A stretch of 64,000 bases of DNA from Aequorivita sp. CIP111184 (GTDB lineage Bacteria; Bacteroidota; Bacteroidia; Flavobacteriales; Flavobacteriaceae). Location: contig NZ_UEFQ01000020.1 of NCBI RefSeq assembly GCF_900489465.1, forward strand, positions 1 through 64,000. Direction: 5' to 3'. The position numbers and the translations under genes are program-made. The notes under the pieces are model-generated. The model saw only the letters and a program-made list of their open reading frames with translations, searched no databases and was not told the origin of the DNA. This document shows, in pieces, positions 26,347 through 35,656 of the stretch; position 1 is the first letter of the stretch; each line of letters opens with the position of its first letter.

Positions 26347-28008
26347 TTAAATTTCTTTAACTTCCTTACTTTCTTTATGAATGGTAGCATCCATTTTATC
26401 TATTTTAATTGCATTTAGGTATTTTCTCAGTTCTTTTTTCACTTTAGGTGAAAGCAAGACCAAACCTATTATATTGGGGAACACCATAGCAAATATCATA
26501 GCATCGGAAAAACCAATTACAGCACCCAAACTTGAGGAGGCACCTACAATTAAAAATATTAAAAATAACACCTTATAAGTTATATCAGAAACTTTTCCTT
26601 TTCCGAAAAGAAATTTCCAAGATTGAAGCCCGTAATAGGACCATGAAATCATGGTGGAGATAGCAAACAAAATTACGGCTATGGTAAGTACTATAGAAAA
26701 GTTTGGAATAGCAGAGTCAAAAGCCACTGAAGTTAAATCAACCCCATTAATTGGTTGGTTTGTAGCATTGAGCATAACGTTACTTGCCGCATCAAGGTTT
26801 CCGTAAGTAAACAGGTTGTGTTTTGCATTGGTGATAATAATCACAATAGCGGTCATTGTACATATAATAACGGTATCCACAAAAGGCCCCAATAAAGCAG
26901 TTAGACCTTCGCTGGCAGGATATCGGGTTTTTACAGCGGAGTGCGCAATGGCAGCAGACCCCACACCAGCTTCGTTAGAGAATGCTGCGCGCTGAAATCC
27001 AACTATCAACACTCCAACCACACCACCAAACGCGGCATTCGGATTTGTAGCTCCTTCCCAGATTTGATTAGCAGCATAAGGAATCATATCATAATTAATC
27101 CCTAAAATTATTAGACCTGCCCCAACATAAATAATTGCCATAAATGGAACAACTTTTTCCGTAACAGAACCAATTCTTTTAATTCCACCAATAATCACAA
27201 GACCTACAATAACAGCCATTACTAGCCCCACATAGAGCCCAGCATTAGGACCGTCCCAACCCATTAGTTGCGTTAACTGTGCTGCGGCTTGATTGGATTG
27301 AAACATGTTTCCACCACCAAAAGATCCTCCAATACACATAATTGCAAAAAAGACAGCCAAAATTTTACCGAAACCAGCCATTCCCATTTCTTTGAGACCA
27401 CTGGCAAGATAATACATTGGCCCCCCATATGTTTTCCCGTCGGCGTCTACTTCTCTATATTTTACACCCAAAGTACATTCCACAAACTTTGAAGCCATTC
27501 CTAATAGTCCAGCTACAATCATCCATATTGTTGCTCCTGGACCACCAATGGCGATGGCAACCGCAACACCTGCAATGTTTCCTAATCCTACTGTTGCCGA
27601 CAAGGAAGCCGTTAGTGCCTGAAAGTGTGTAACCTCGCCCGGAACTTCTCCTGTTAACTGAACAGTATCAATAATTTTACCATCCTTTACCTCAATCTCT
27701 TGATCAGCAGGAACATGATGATCTAGTTTATCATATTTTCCAGATGCTGTTTTAATAGAGATTTTTAAATATCTAAAATTAACCCCATTAAAATAAAGCG
27801 TGAAAAAGAGTGCTCCCGCCAGCAAAAGAATAATTACTATTGGCATATCTTTTCCCGCTATTGTTACAGGATAAAAAATTAAATCTACAAGTGGTGTAGT
27901 GTATTCAGCAAACGCATCATCGATTTTATCTCCGAAACTTTTTTGTTCTTGTGCGAAAGTGAAGATTGGAATAAGAAATGTAATTAGCGAAAGAAGATAT
28001 TTCTTCAT
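26347..28008 (-). CDS. Sodium:alanine/glycine symporter family (AGCS), copy B
   Basis: A 553-residue sodium-coupled amino-acid carrier, paralogous to copy A. GNIAGVAVAIAIGGPGATIWM and SNEAGVGSAAIAHSA are the family signatures. Both copies begin with an MKKxLLSLI signal-like segment ending FAQ, unusual for an inner-membrane carrier. Copy B has a longer loop between about residues 405 and 445. It lies directly downstream of the K+ channel, the presumed ancestral position. Confidence 0.93.
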   Translation of the reverse strand: MKKYLLSLITFLIPIFTFAQEQKSFGDKIDDAFAEYTTPLVDLIFYPVTIAGKDMPIVIILLLAGALFFTLYFNGVNFRYLKISIKTASGKYDKLDHHVPADQEIEVKDGKIIDTVQLTGEVPGEVTHFQALTASLSATVGLGNIAGVAVAIAIGGPGATIWMIVAGLLGMASKFVECTLGVKYREVDADGKTYGGPMYYLASGLKEMGMAGFGKILAVFFAIMCIGGSFGGGNMFQSNQAAAQLTQLMGWDGPNAGLYVGLVMAVIVGLVIIGGIKRIGSVTEKVVPFMAIIYVGAGLIILGINYDMIPYAANQIWEGATNPNAAFGGVVGVLIVGFQRAAFSNEAGVGSAAIAHSAVKTRYPASEGLTALLGPFVDTVIICTMTAIVIIITNAKHNLFTYGNLDAASNVMLNATNQPINGVDLTSVAFDSAIPNFSIVLTIAVILFAISTMISWSYYGLQSWKFLFGKGKVSDITYKVLFLIFLIVGASSSLGAVIGFSDAMIFAMVFPNIIGLVLLSPKVKKELRKYLNAIKIDKMDATIHKESKEVKEI

Positions 28009-28107
28009 AGTGAAATTTTCAGGTTAACATTTTTAAGATAAAAAAAGCAAGATGCTTAAAAAAGTTTACAATTTCAAAGAAATAAACATAAATTTGTTAA
28101 CGCCTTC

Positions 28108-29115
28108 TTAAACCCCGTATTCCTTTTTAAGTTTCTCAATTTGGTTGGGACGTCCTATCAATATTAATTTAGAATTTTTTTGAAGAATAAGTGAAGGTTC
28201 TGGGTTAACAATATATTCTCCTGTTGGAGAACGATAACCTATTATAGAACAGCCTGTTTTTTTGCGAACATCCAAATCTTGGATTGCCTGTTCATTTCCG
28301 TTTGGACACATTTTTTCAAAGGAAATTTGCTCAACGTTAATACTGTCTTCCATTCCAGAAACAGTTAGATTATCCAAAAATTCCACAAGATCAGGCACTA
28401 CTACCAAAGAAGCCATATGGTCGCCACCTATTTTATCTGGCATAATAACATTATCTGCTCCTGCAAGTTTCATTTTTTTATAACTGGTCTCTTCACTTGC
28501 GCGACTAATAATTTTAAGGTTCTTATTCATCTGTCTGGCAGAAAGCACCACAAAAAGATTATCGGCATCACTTGGCGTGGCACAGATTAATGTGGAAGCT
28601 TTTTCTACACCTGCTTTTAGAAGAATCTCATCTTCAATGGCATTTCCTAAAATGAACAACGTATTATCGTCCGAAAATCGATCGATTACCTCCTCATCTT
28701 TTTCAATAATTACAAAGGGACGGTTGTAGGCCAATAATTTCTGGGCGGCTTGTTTTCCGTTTCTTCCAAAGCCACATACAATAATGTGGTCATGCATAGA
28801 TTCCAATTTTTTTTGCACTTTTTTCTGTCTTAAAATACCTATGTTTTTACTTAAAATATATTCAGTAGTTACCGAAATGGAATAACCAACTATAAAGATA
28901 CTTGAAATGATGAGAAGCGAAACAAAAACTTTTTCCGAAGGGCTCAAAGGCATTACTTCACCGTATCCCACGGTTGTAATGGTAATGACGGTCATGTAAA
29001 AAGAATCAATCCAACTGTACTCCGAAAACAAACGAAAACCCAATACGCCTGACAGGAATACCAAGAGCAATAAGAGAAGTGCGACCGTTATTTTAGAGTT
29101 GAAGATATTCTTCAT
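28108..29115 (-). CDS. Potassium channel with TrkA-type RCK domain
   Basis: A 335-residue two-span K+ channel. Membrane helices lie at about 9-28 and 63-85, and the selectivity filter TTVGYG is at 47-52. A Rossmann RCK/TrkA-N domain begins with IIVCGFGRNG at 111-120, and a TrkA-C-type domain follows to the C-terminus. The ATG overlaps the end of the PspC gene by 4 bases, so the two are translationally coupled. The last codons were copied into the scar at 26034-26069. Confidence 0.93.
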   Translation of the reverse strand: MKNIFNSKITVALLLLLLVFLSGVLGFRLFSEYSWIDSFYMTVITITTVGYGEVMPLSPSEKVFVSLLIISSIFIVGYSISVTTEYILSKNIGILRQKKVQKKLESMHDHIIVCGFGRNGKQAAQKLLAYNRPFVIIEKDEEVIDRFSDDNTLFILGNAIEDEILLKAGVEKASTLICATPSDADNLFVVLSARQMNKNLKIISRASEETSYKKMKLAGADNVIMPDKIGGDHMASLVVVPDLVEFLDNLTVSGMEDSINVEQISFEKMCPNGNEQAIQDLDVRKKTGCSIIGYRSPTGEYIVNPEPSLILQKNSKLILIGRPNQIEKLKKEYGV

Positions 29116-29342
29116 AAATCAAAAACAGAGGTTCGTTTTGTGTTTACAAGATCTTTAAGCTTTAATAAAAAAGCTAGTGTGAGATAAATTGCGAACCCAG
29201 CACCTAAAGTGGCGAAAGAAACATAGATAAAGAATAGCCGCACGCTTTTGGCTCGCATTCCCAACCTGTCAGCCAAACGGGAAGACACATAAAACCCACG
29301 TTTTTCAAGGTAATGACGTAATGAATAAATGGCTTGCAACAT
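29112..29342 (-). CDS. PspC domain protein
   Basis: A 76-residue protein with the PspC signature: LRHYLEKRGFYVSSRLADRLGMRAKSVR would be the cytoplasmic segment, followed by one membrane helix (about 35-60). PspC proteins sense membrane stress. It overlaps the K+ channel start by 4 bases, suggesting a shared role in membrane potential or stress. Confidence 0.82.
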   Translation of the reverse strand: MLQAIYSLRHYLEKRGFYVSSRLADRLGMRAKSVRLFFIYVSFATLGAGFAIYLTLAFLLKLKDLVNTKRTSVFDL

Positions 29343-29410
29343 AGCTGCAAATTACGTTTTTTTGGTATAAATTGACGAAACAACGTAGATAAAAATCAAT
29401 TTTGATTTTG

Positions 29411-30703
29411 TTAGTTTTTTCTCTTTTCTTTTTCTGAACCAATTATTAAATTACCTACAGCACACTGCAAACACTTGTTATTATCACAATATTCATCTTT
29501 TAATTGAAGCAGGGCCTGACTTTGATATGCGTTTTTGGAAGTATGTCTTAGCGAATTGAATTTCTTCACAATAGTATTTTCTTCGGAAGAAATCTTTGAA
29601 GCCAGATTTAGTAATTCTTCGGAAATATCCCTGCCCTGTTGCACGGCGTAACAAAATTTTAAAGGGATAATAGTATTGATGATTAAAAGATCTACAAAAC
29701 TTTTGGTAATGCGTTTTTTTCGCTCCAATGAAGAAATTCCGAAGTTGTAGTGTGTGTCCCAATAATCACTTCCGTAAATATTGAAAAGCTCATAAAAATC
29801 TTTAACGTCTTGGACGGCGATTACTTTTGAAAATAGATTATCCCTTTCAAAATAAAGCATCGCAAACTGTGCCAATCGTAGCGTAGGAAAGTTTGGAGGT
29901 CTTAATCGGAAAAATTTTGGGGTAATTACATTTTCGTTCTGTAAATTAAACTTGTGCTTTAAATATTCATATTGGCTTTTCAAAGTTTTGAAATACCAAT
30001 CTTCATTTTCCCCTTCCAGCAAACCTGCTTGGCCCATCAAGATTGCTTCCAAATCCTGCCGTTCTTGACTGCATTTTTTAACTACAGAAAAATCTAAAGA
30101 TTTGGCAATGCTGAAAAAAGAATCACCGTTTACTTTCAGTCCAAAATTTTTACATAACATTCTAAATAGTAAGCTTTCCCAATGATTCTGGGAATCTTCC
30201 AACTCTTTCAGAAGTTGTGACTCTTTCTTTTGAAGCCTTTCAAAAAAAACACGTTCCAACCAATTTTCAATTATGAAATCATCAACAGATTCAAAATCTG
30301 TTTCACAATTGATCCACTTTTTATCTTTTGAAAATAGTTTTTTATAATGCTCCAAAGTACTTTTTGGAACGTGCTCTTTAATTACAAAAGTCGGGATCTT
30401 GCTCCCATCATTCCTGAAAACTTCTGCATCGTGTTCCCAAACTACGTGTAGAATTACATTGTCATAAGCAGGATCTGTTTCATGACCATGTGCATACCAA
30501 TCTGATGATTTAATATGAATTTCAACATTGCCCGCCCACAGCTGGCCGTCAAGTTCAATTTGCGAATTAAAAAAATCTGGGCCCGAATTTAAATTGTGGC
30601 TCCCATTATTCCTAATGTGAAATTTTTCATTGTTTGTTGTAAGAAACCCACATACATCAAACTTCTGAAATTTCCACACATAGTGCAGAAAATCCTCTTT
30701 CAT
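29411..30703 (-). CDS. DUF2851 family protein
   Basis: A 430-residue cytoplasmic protein of the Bacteroidota DUF2851 family, function unknown. Signatures are LNSGPDFFNSQIELDGQLWAG near residue 40, NVEIHIKSSDWYAH and the C-terminal cysteine cluster CDNNKCLQCAVGN. The N-terminal part has a nuclease-like look (GNVEIHxKxSDW), but no function is established. Confidence 0.85.
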   Translation of the reverse strand: MKEDFLHYVWKFQKFDVCGFLTTNNEKFHIRNNGSHNLNSGPDFFNSQIELDGQLWAGNVEIHIKSSDWYAHGHETDPAYDNVILHVVWEHDAEVFRNDGSKIPTFVIKEHVPKSTLEHYKKLFSKDKKWINCETDFESVDDFIIENWLERVFFERLQKKESQLLKELEDSQNHWESLLFRMLCKNFGLKVNGDSFFSIAKSLDFSVVKKCSQERQDLEAILMGQAGLLEGENEDWYFKTLKSQYEYLKHKFNLQNENVITPKFFRLRPPNFPTLRLAQFAMLYFERDNLFSKVIAVQDVKDFYELFNIYGSDYWDTHYNFGISSLERKKRITKSFVDLLIINTIIPLKFCYAVQQGRDISEELLNLASKISSEENTIVKKFNSLRHTSKNAYQSQALLQLKDEYCDNNKCLQCAVGNLIIGSEKEKRKN

Positions 30704-30760
30704 TTGAAAAAATATTAGGGGGAGTCTTAAATAAGATTCTATAAATATAATGAAAAAATG

Positions 30761-31135
30761 TTACGCTTCTTGTTTTTCCAGTTTCTCTTGAGCATTAGCC
30801 TGTTTCTCTACTTTTTCAGTTGCATTATCTACAAATAAAATTCGATTCCATTTGTAAAGTCTTCGCGAAAGAAGTACATACCGAAAAACGCCCACTGTTA
30901 AAAAGAAAACACAAACAACAAGTGCAATATAACCTAGCCAATGTATATTTCTAAAATCCTTAAGTTGAAGTATGGCAATACCGCCCAAAAGCAGATAAAG
31001 TGAGGAGCGAATGTAAGAAAGCAGCGTGCGTTCATTGGCAAGTTTAGTTCGCTCTAATGCCAAAATTTCATTGGTATGTTCGGGTAATGGCCTAGTTCGT
31101 AAAAACCGGAATAACTTTTTAGCTTCATTCTTCAT
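30761..31135 (-). CDS. DUF202 family small membrane protein
   Basis: A 124-residue protein with LALERTKLANERTLLSYIRS, the hallmark of the DUF202 family, followed by two hydrophobic helices (about 45-62 and 68-90). The charged tail is rich in Lys and Glu. Function is unknown, although the domain is related to the membrane part of yeast VTC proteins. The genes on both sides are separate units. Confidence 0.85.
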   Translation of the reverse strand: MKNEAKKLFRFLRTRPLPEHTNEILALERTKLANERTLLSYIRSSLYLLLGGIAILQLKDFRNIHWLGYIALVVCVFFLTVGVFRYVLLSRRLYKWNRILFVDNATEKVEKQANAQEKLEKQEA

Positions 31136-31156
31136 AACAGCCTAAAAATAACAAAA

Positions 31157-31185
31157 ATCCCGCTCCATTTAGAATGAAGCGGGAT
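31157..31185 (-). terminator. Terminator after the CBS-type PLP enzyme
   Basis: ATCCCGCTCCATT at 31157-31169 pairs with AATGAAGCGGGAT at 31173-31185 (one non-Watson-Crick pair) around a 3-base loop. On the minus strand TTTTTGTTATTTTT follows. Confidence 0.85.
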
Positions 31186-31207
31186 ATTATTTTAAATACT
31201 CAATAAA

Positions 31208-32566
31208 CTATAGTGCGCGAATAATATCGTGCTTGGTAATTATATTATAGTTGCCATCACCCAAGTCCACCAAAACAGCATTGTTTTCTTTGTGGATCAA
31301 TTTTGAAATCTCTTCAATTGGCGTGCTCTTTTTTACAATTGGAAAAGGTTTGTGCATCACCTCCTTTATAGGAAGATCAGCTATATTTTTGTTTTCCAAA
31401 TATTTGCGCAACAAATCAGTTTCGTCCAAAGCGCCTACAAAGCCAGTAGTATCTTCCACAGGAATCTGAGAAATATTGTATTTCTTCATTCGCTCAATGG
31501 CGTGACCTACAAGTTCTTCAGTTTTTACGGTAATCAAAGGTTTGTCTTCATGTTCTTTTATCAAATCAGAAGCGTTTTTGGCTTCGTCTTCTACAAAACC
31601 TCGTTCACGCATCCATTCATCATTGTACATTTTACCAACATATCTGCTTCCGTGATCATGGAAAAGTACGACAACAACATCGTCTTTCGTGAATTTATCC
31701 TTCAGTTGAAGCAAGCCTTTAATTGCAGCTCCAGCGGAATTCCCCAAGAAGAAACCTTCCATTTTCGCAAGCTTCTGTGTGTAGATTGCCGCATCTTTAT
31801 CGGTCACTTTCACAAAACCATCTATTACACTGAAATCAACATTCTTCGGAAGAATATCTTCGCCGATCCCTTCAGTTATGTAGGGATAGATTTCGTTTTC
31901 ATCAAAAATTCCGGTTTCGTGGTATTTTTTGAAAACACTTCCGTAGGTATCAATTCCCCAAATTTTTACATTGGGGTTTTGTTCTTTTAAATATTTTCCA
32001 ACGCCGCTAATAGTTCCGCCGGTTCCAACTCCTACCACAAAATGCGTTACTTTTCCATCGGTCTGTTTCCAGATTTCCGGACCAGTACTTTCATAATGTG
32101 CTTTGGTGTTACTTGGGTTGTCATATTGGTTTACATACCAACTATTTGGGGTTTCCTCCGCCAATCTTTTTGAAGTAGAATAATAACTGCGCGGATCCTC
32201 GGGCGCTACGTTTGTTGGGCAAACAATAACCTTACTGCCAACGGCCTTTAAAATATCTATTTTTTCCTTGCTTTGTTTATCGCTTATTACACAAACCATT
32301 TTGTAGCCTTTTACAATTGCGGCAAGTGCGAGGCCCATTCCGGTGTTTCCTGAAGTTCCCTCAATAATGGTTCCGCCGGGTTTTAGCCTTCCATCTGCTT
32401 CGGCGTCTTCAATCATTGTTAAAGCCATACGGTCTTTCACCGAATTTCCCGGATTAAAAGTTTCGTATTTGGCAAGTACCAAAGCGGGAATATCCCCAAT
32501 TATTTTATTGATTTTCACCATAGGTGTGTTACCAATGGTTCCTAAGATGTTTTCTGCGTATTCCAT
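31208..32566 (-). CDS. PLP-dependent cystathionine beta-synthase/cysteine synthase family enzyme with CBS domains
   Basis: A 452-residue enzyme starting at ATG 32566 (MEYAENI); 21 upstream codons in frame lie over the promoter and are rejected. The PLP lysine is K44 in NSVKDR, the substrate loop TSGNTG is at 71-76 and the phosphate cup VGVGTGGTISG at 176-186. Two CBS domains occupy about 335-452, the layout of cystathionine beta-synthase and not of plain cysteine synthase. It joins homocysteine or an activated serine with a sulphur nucleophile; exact substrate is uncertain. Confidence 0.9.
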   Translation of the reverse strand: MEYAENILGTIGNTPMVKINKIIGDIPALVLAKYETFNPGNSVKDRMALTMIEDAEADGRLKPGGTIIEGTSGNTGMGLALAAIVKGYKMVCVISDKQSKEKIDILKAVGSKVIVCPTNVAPEDPRSYYSTSKRLAEETPNSWYVNQYDNPSNTKAHYESTGPEIWKQTDGKVTHFVVGVGTGGTISGVGKYLKEQNPNVKIWGIDTYGSVFKKYHETGIFDENEIYPYITEGIGEDILPKNVDFSVIDGFVKVTDKDAAIYTQKLAKMEGFFLGNSAGAAIKGLLQLKDKFTKDDVVVVLFHDHGSRYVGKMYNDEWMRERGFVEDEAKNASDLIKEHEDKPLITVKTEELVGHAIERMKKYNISQIPVEDTTGFVGALDETDLLRKYLENKNIADLPIKEVMHKPFPIVKKSTPIEEISKLIHKENNAVLVDLGDGNYNIITKHDIIRAL

Positions 32567-32583
32567 ATTAAATTTTAGAAGTG

Positions 32584-32591
32584 CAAAGGTA
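32584..32591 (-). promoter_or_regulatory. Candidate -7 promoter element for the CBS-type enzyme
   Basis: The minus strand reads TACCTTTG, matching TAnnTTTG, 17 bases before the chosen ATG. It supports that start over the longer frame. Confidence 0.55.
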
Positions 32592-32631
32592 CAAAAGTGA
32601 ATGGTTTTCCATTGCGTCGTTCTCCGCAATG

Positions 32632-33867
32632 TTATTCAAACCGGATCGCCTTCACTGGAGAAATCTTCGCAATTATAAAGGAAGGAATCAAAAGCATCAA
32701 AAGGCAAAGCAGAAAAGTTCCACCATTCAAAATTAAAATATAGTCCCAATGTAAATAAACAGGGGCTTCATTTACGTAATAGGTATCTGGGTTCAGTTTA
32801 AAAACCTTGCCGTATTTCTGAACCAAAAGTAATCCAATACCAAAAACATTTCCCCAAAAAAGGCCTACGCCAATCAAATATATTGCGTTGTAAAGAAATA
32901 CTTTTCGTACGCTCCAGTCGCTGCTGCCTAAGGCTTTTAAAATTCCTATCATTTGGGTTCGCTCTAAAATTAGCACCAAAAGGGCCGTAATCATATTAAT
33001 GCCCGCCACCAAAATCATTATCCCTATAATCATTATAATATTGAAGTCGAACAAATCCAACCATTCAAAAATGGAGGCGTATTTATCGCGAATGGTTTGG
33101 GTATCGAGCGTGCTTCCGGTTTCGTTGTAGACCTCGTTTCCGATGGGGATTATTTCATCAAAATCATTTACAAAAACTTCAAAGGCGCCAATCTGGTCAT
33201 CTTCCCATTTATTCAAACGTTGAATGTGGCGAATGTCTGTAATTATAAACTGTTCATCAAACTGCTGAAAACCGCTATTGTAGATTCCCACAATATCAAA
33301 ACCACGGCTTCGCGGGGTTTTGGAAACTTCATCGTTTAAAAAGAACGTAGTCACTTTATCACCAAGTTTCAAATGCAGTCTATTAGCCAAATATTCCGAA
33401 ATCAAAATATCTTCATTCAAATCGCCTTTAAAATCGGGCAGTTTTCCTTCCGTTAAATAATCCTTGAAATATTCCCAATCGTAATCGTCACCAACGCCTT
33501 TTACCACCACGCCTTCAAAATCGGTTTCGGTACGTATTACGCCACCTTTGGAAGCGGTAACTTGAACATGTTTTATACCGTCAATATTTTTAAAAGTTGG
33601 GTAAAAATCCTGGTTCTTTGAAATAGAATTTTGGGAATCATTGGAAAAGTTGGTGTCGAAATTTGTGATAATGATGTCACCATTAAAAGCAGAAACCTTT
33701 TCGCGTATCTTTTTTTGAAGCCCAACACCTGTGGCGATGGAGATAAGCATCATAATAATGCCGAGCGCGATTGCAGTGATTGCAATTTTTATTATCGGTG
33801 CCGAAATACTACTTTTATAGTCCTTGGAAGCAATGATGCGCCGAGCGATGAAAAATTCGAAATTCAC
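32632..33867 (-). CDS. LolC/LolE-family ABC transporter permease
   Basis: A 411-residue inner-membrane permease of the lipoprotein-releasing type. The N-terminal MNFEFFIARRI and first membrane helix (about 25-48) are followed by a large periplasmic MacB-like domain (about 50-265). Three C-terminal spans lie at about 275-300, 325-350 and 375-400. The start is a GTG at 33867, fitting the conserved family N-terminus. No matching ATPase gene is adjacent. Its start lies only 9 bases from the divergent namZ start. Confidence 0.85.
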   Translation of the reverse strand: MNFEFFIARRIIASKDYKSSISAPIIKIAITAIALGIIMMLISIATGVGLQKKIREKVSAFNGDIIITNFDTNFSNDSQNSISKNQDFYPTFKNIDGIKHVQVTASKGGVIRTETDFEGVVVKGVGDDYDWEYFKDYLTEGKLPDFKGDLNEDILISEYLANRLHLKLGDKVTTFFLNDEVSKTPRSRGFDIVGIYNSGFQQFDEQFIITDIRHIQRLNKWEDDQIGAFEVFVNDFDEIIPIGNEVYNETGSTLDTQTIRDKYASIFEWLDLFDFNIIMIIGIMILVAGINMITALLVLILERTQMIGILKALGSSDWSVRKVFLYNAIYLIGVGLFWGNVFGIGLLLVQKYGKVFKLNPDTYYVNEAPVYLHWDYILILNGGTFLLCLLMLLIPSFIIAKISPVKAIRFE

Positions 33868-33876
33868 TGAAATTTT

Positions 33877-35157
33877 ATGGGCTTAACTTTTTTCAAAAAT
33901 ACAGTTTTATTGGTTGTTTTGACTATTTTTTCCTGTGGAAGTAAAACAACTTCGAAGAATAAAGATCAAAATGAAGAGAGAAAAGAGAAGCAAGAAGCAA
34001 CTGCCAAGATTAAAGACGAACTAATCATACTTGGTGCGGAGCAATTTCAACTATATTCTGAACTGCTAAAAGGTAAGAATGTAGGCGTTGTTGCCAATCA
34101 GACTTCATTTTTAGAAAATGAAAACCAACATCTTATTGATTTTTTAATTTCAAAAAATATTTCGGTCAAAGTAGTTTTTTCACCAGAACACGGATTCAGA
34201 GGCAAAGCAGATGCTGGGGAACACATTAAAGATGGGATTGACACTAAAACTGGAATTCCACTTATATCGCTTTATGGCGACAACAAAAAACCGAAGCTGG
34301 AACAATTGGCTGGAGCTAAAAAAATAGAAGAGGATATTAATAAAGGAGTTTCCGCCATTGATGTAATGGTTTTTGATTTACAAGATGTGGGCGCCCGCTT
34401 TTACACCTATATTGCCACACTTCACTATGTAATGGAAGCTTGTGCCGAAGCGGGAATACCTGTAATTGTTTTGGACAGACCAAACCCAAACGGACATTAC
34501 GTTGATGGTCCAATTATGGAACCAGAAAACCAAAGTTTTGTAGGAATGAACCCTGTGCCTGTTGTTCATGGAATGACGATTGGGGAGTATGCACAAATGC
34601 TCAATGGCGAAGGTTGGTTAAAGAATAAAGTGAAATGTGAGCTGACTGTTATTAAAATGAAAAACTACAATCATCAAAAAGAGTACTCGCTTCCCATAAA
34701 ACCATCACCCAATCTGCCGAATGATCAAGCTATAAACCTCTACCCTAGCCTTTGTTTTTTTGAAGGTACATTTATAAGTGCAGGTCGCGGCACGGATATG
34801 CAGTTTCAGGTTTTTGGCGCGCCTAGCTTACCTGCTTCAAAATATTCTTTTGAATATACGCCTCAATCCAACGAAGGTGCAAAAAGTCCAAAATTTAAAG
34901 GGCAGTTATGCCACGGAAAAGATCTTCGGAAGGAACCGCGTTTGAATAAAATCAATTTGGAATGGTTGATTGATGCTTATAATGCCAACGGAAAAAAGAA
35001 GGATTTTTTCAATTCGTTTTTTGTGAAACTTGCCGGAACGGACAAGTTGCAAAAACAGATTGAGCAAGGGTTATCTGCGGAAGAAATTCGGGATTCTTGG
35101 AAGGATGGGCTTGAAAGTTTTAAGAAGATTCGTGAAAAATACTTAATCTACAATTAA
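33877..35157 (+). CDS. namZ: Exo-beta-N-acetylmuramidase NamZ family lipoprotein (DUF1343)
   Basis: A 426-residue protein of the DUF1343/GH171 family, whose characterised member NamZ removes terminal MurNAc from peptidoglycan fragments. The N-terminus is a lipoprotein signal with lipidated C20 (IFSCGSK). Core motifs include VVANQTSF, FSPEHGFRG, DLQDVGARFYTY and RPNPNG. It should act in the periplasm or at the outer membrane in cell-wall recycling. The upstream neighbour is divergent and the downstream YkgJ gene convergent. Confidence 0.9.
   Translation: MGLTFFKNTVLLVVLTIFSCGSKTTSKNKDQNEERKEKQEATAKIKDELIILGAEQFQLYSELLKGKNVGVVANQTSFLENENQHLIDFLISKNISVKVVFSPEHGFRGKADAGEHIKDGIDTKTGIPLISLYGDNKKPKLEQLAGAKKIEEDINKGVSAIDVMVFDLQDVGARFYTYIATLHYVMEACAEAGIPVIVLDRPNPNGHYVDGPIMEPENQSFVGMNPVPVVHGMTIGEYAQMLNGEGWLKNKVKCELTVIKMKNYNHQKEYSLPIKPSPNLPNDQAINLYPSLCFFEGTFISAGRGTDMQFQVFGAPSLPASKYSFEYTPQSNEGAKSPKFKGQLCHGKDLRKEPRLNKINLEWLIDAYNANGKKKDFFNSFFVKLAGTDKLQKQIEQGLSAEEIRDSWKDGLESFKKIREKYLIYN
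33894..33901 (-). promoter_or_regulatory. Candidate -7 promoter element for the LolC/E-type gene, inside namZ
   Basis: The minus strand reads TATTTTTG, matching TAnnTTTG, 27 bases upstream of the permease GTG. It lies within the first codons of the divergent namZ gene, as needed when only 9 bases separate the two starts. Confidence 0.4.
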
Positions 35158-35161
35158 TTAC

Positions 35162-35656
35162 TTAACGGTTTATTCTTCGCTTCATCTCTTCCACAATATT
35201 GAAAGCGGCCGGGCAAACGGCAACATTTTTCATTGTTAGATTTGAAATCTGCTGAAATTTCTTTCGGTCTGTATGCGGGAATTCGCGGCAAGCTTTTGGG
35301 CGAACGTCGTAAATACTACAATAATTATCGGCTCCCAAAAAAGTGCAGGGAACGCTTTGCAATACATAATCTTTGTCTTCATCAATCCGCAAATAGTTTT
35401 CAATAAACTGTTGCGGTTTCATTCGGAAATGTTTTGAAATTCGCTCTATATCTTTATCTGTAAAAAGCGGGCCGGTAGTTTTACAGCAATTGGCACAAGT
35501 TAAACAATCTGTTCTTTGGAACTCTTCCTCGTGCAGTTCCTGCATCAAACTATCCAGATGTTTGGGCGGCTTTTTCTTCAGCTTCGCGAAGAACTTTTTG
35601 TTTTCGGTTTCAGCCTCCTTTGCTTTCTGCGGAAGTTGTTTCAAGATTTCTTCCAT
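35162..35656 (-). CDS. YkgJ-family cysteine cluster protein
   Basis: A 164-residue protein with the zinc/iron-chelating YkgJ pattern: CLTCANCCKTTGP, CTFLG, YCSIYDVRPKACREFP. The family is thought to bind a metal, with no defined reaction. The ATG overlaps the stop of the amidohydrolase gene by one base (TAATG), so the two form a coupled operon. Confidence 0.88.
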   Translation of the reverse strand: MEEILKQLPQKAKEAETENKKFFAKLKKKPPKHLDSLMQELHEEEFQRTDCLTCANCCKTTGPLFTDKDIERISKHFRMKPQQFIENYLRIDEDKDYVLQSVPCTFLGADNYCSIYDVRPKACREFPHTDRKKFQQISNLTMKNVAVCPAAFNIVEEMKRRINR

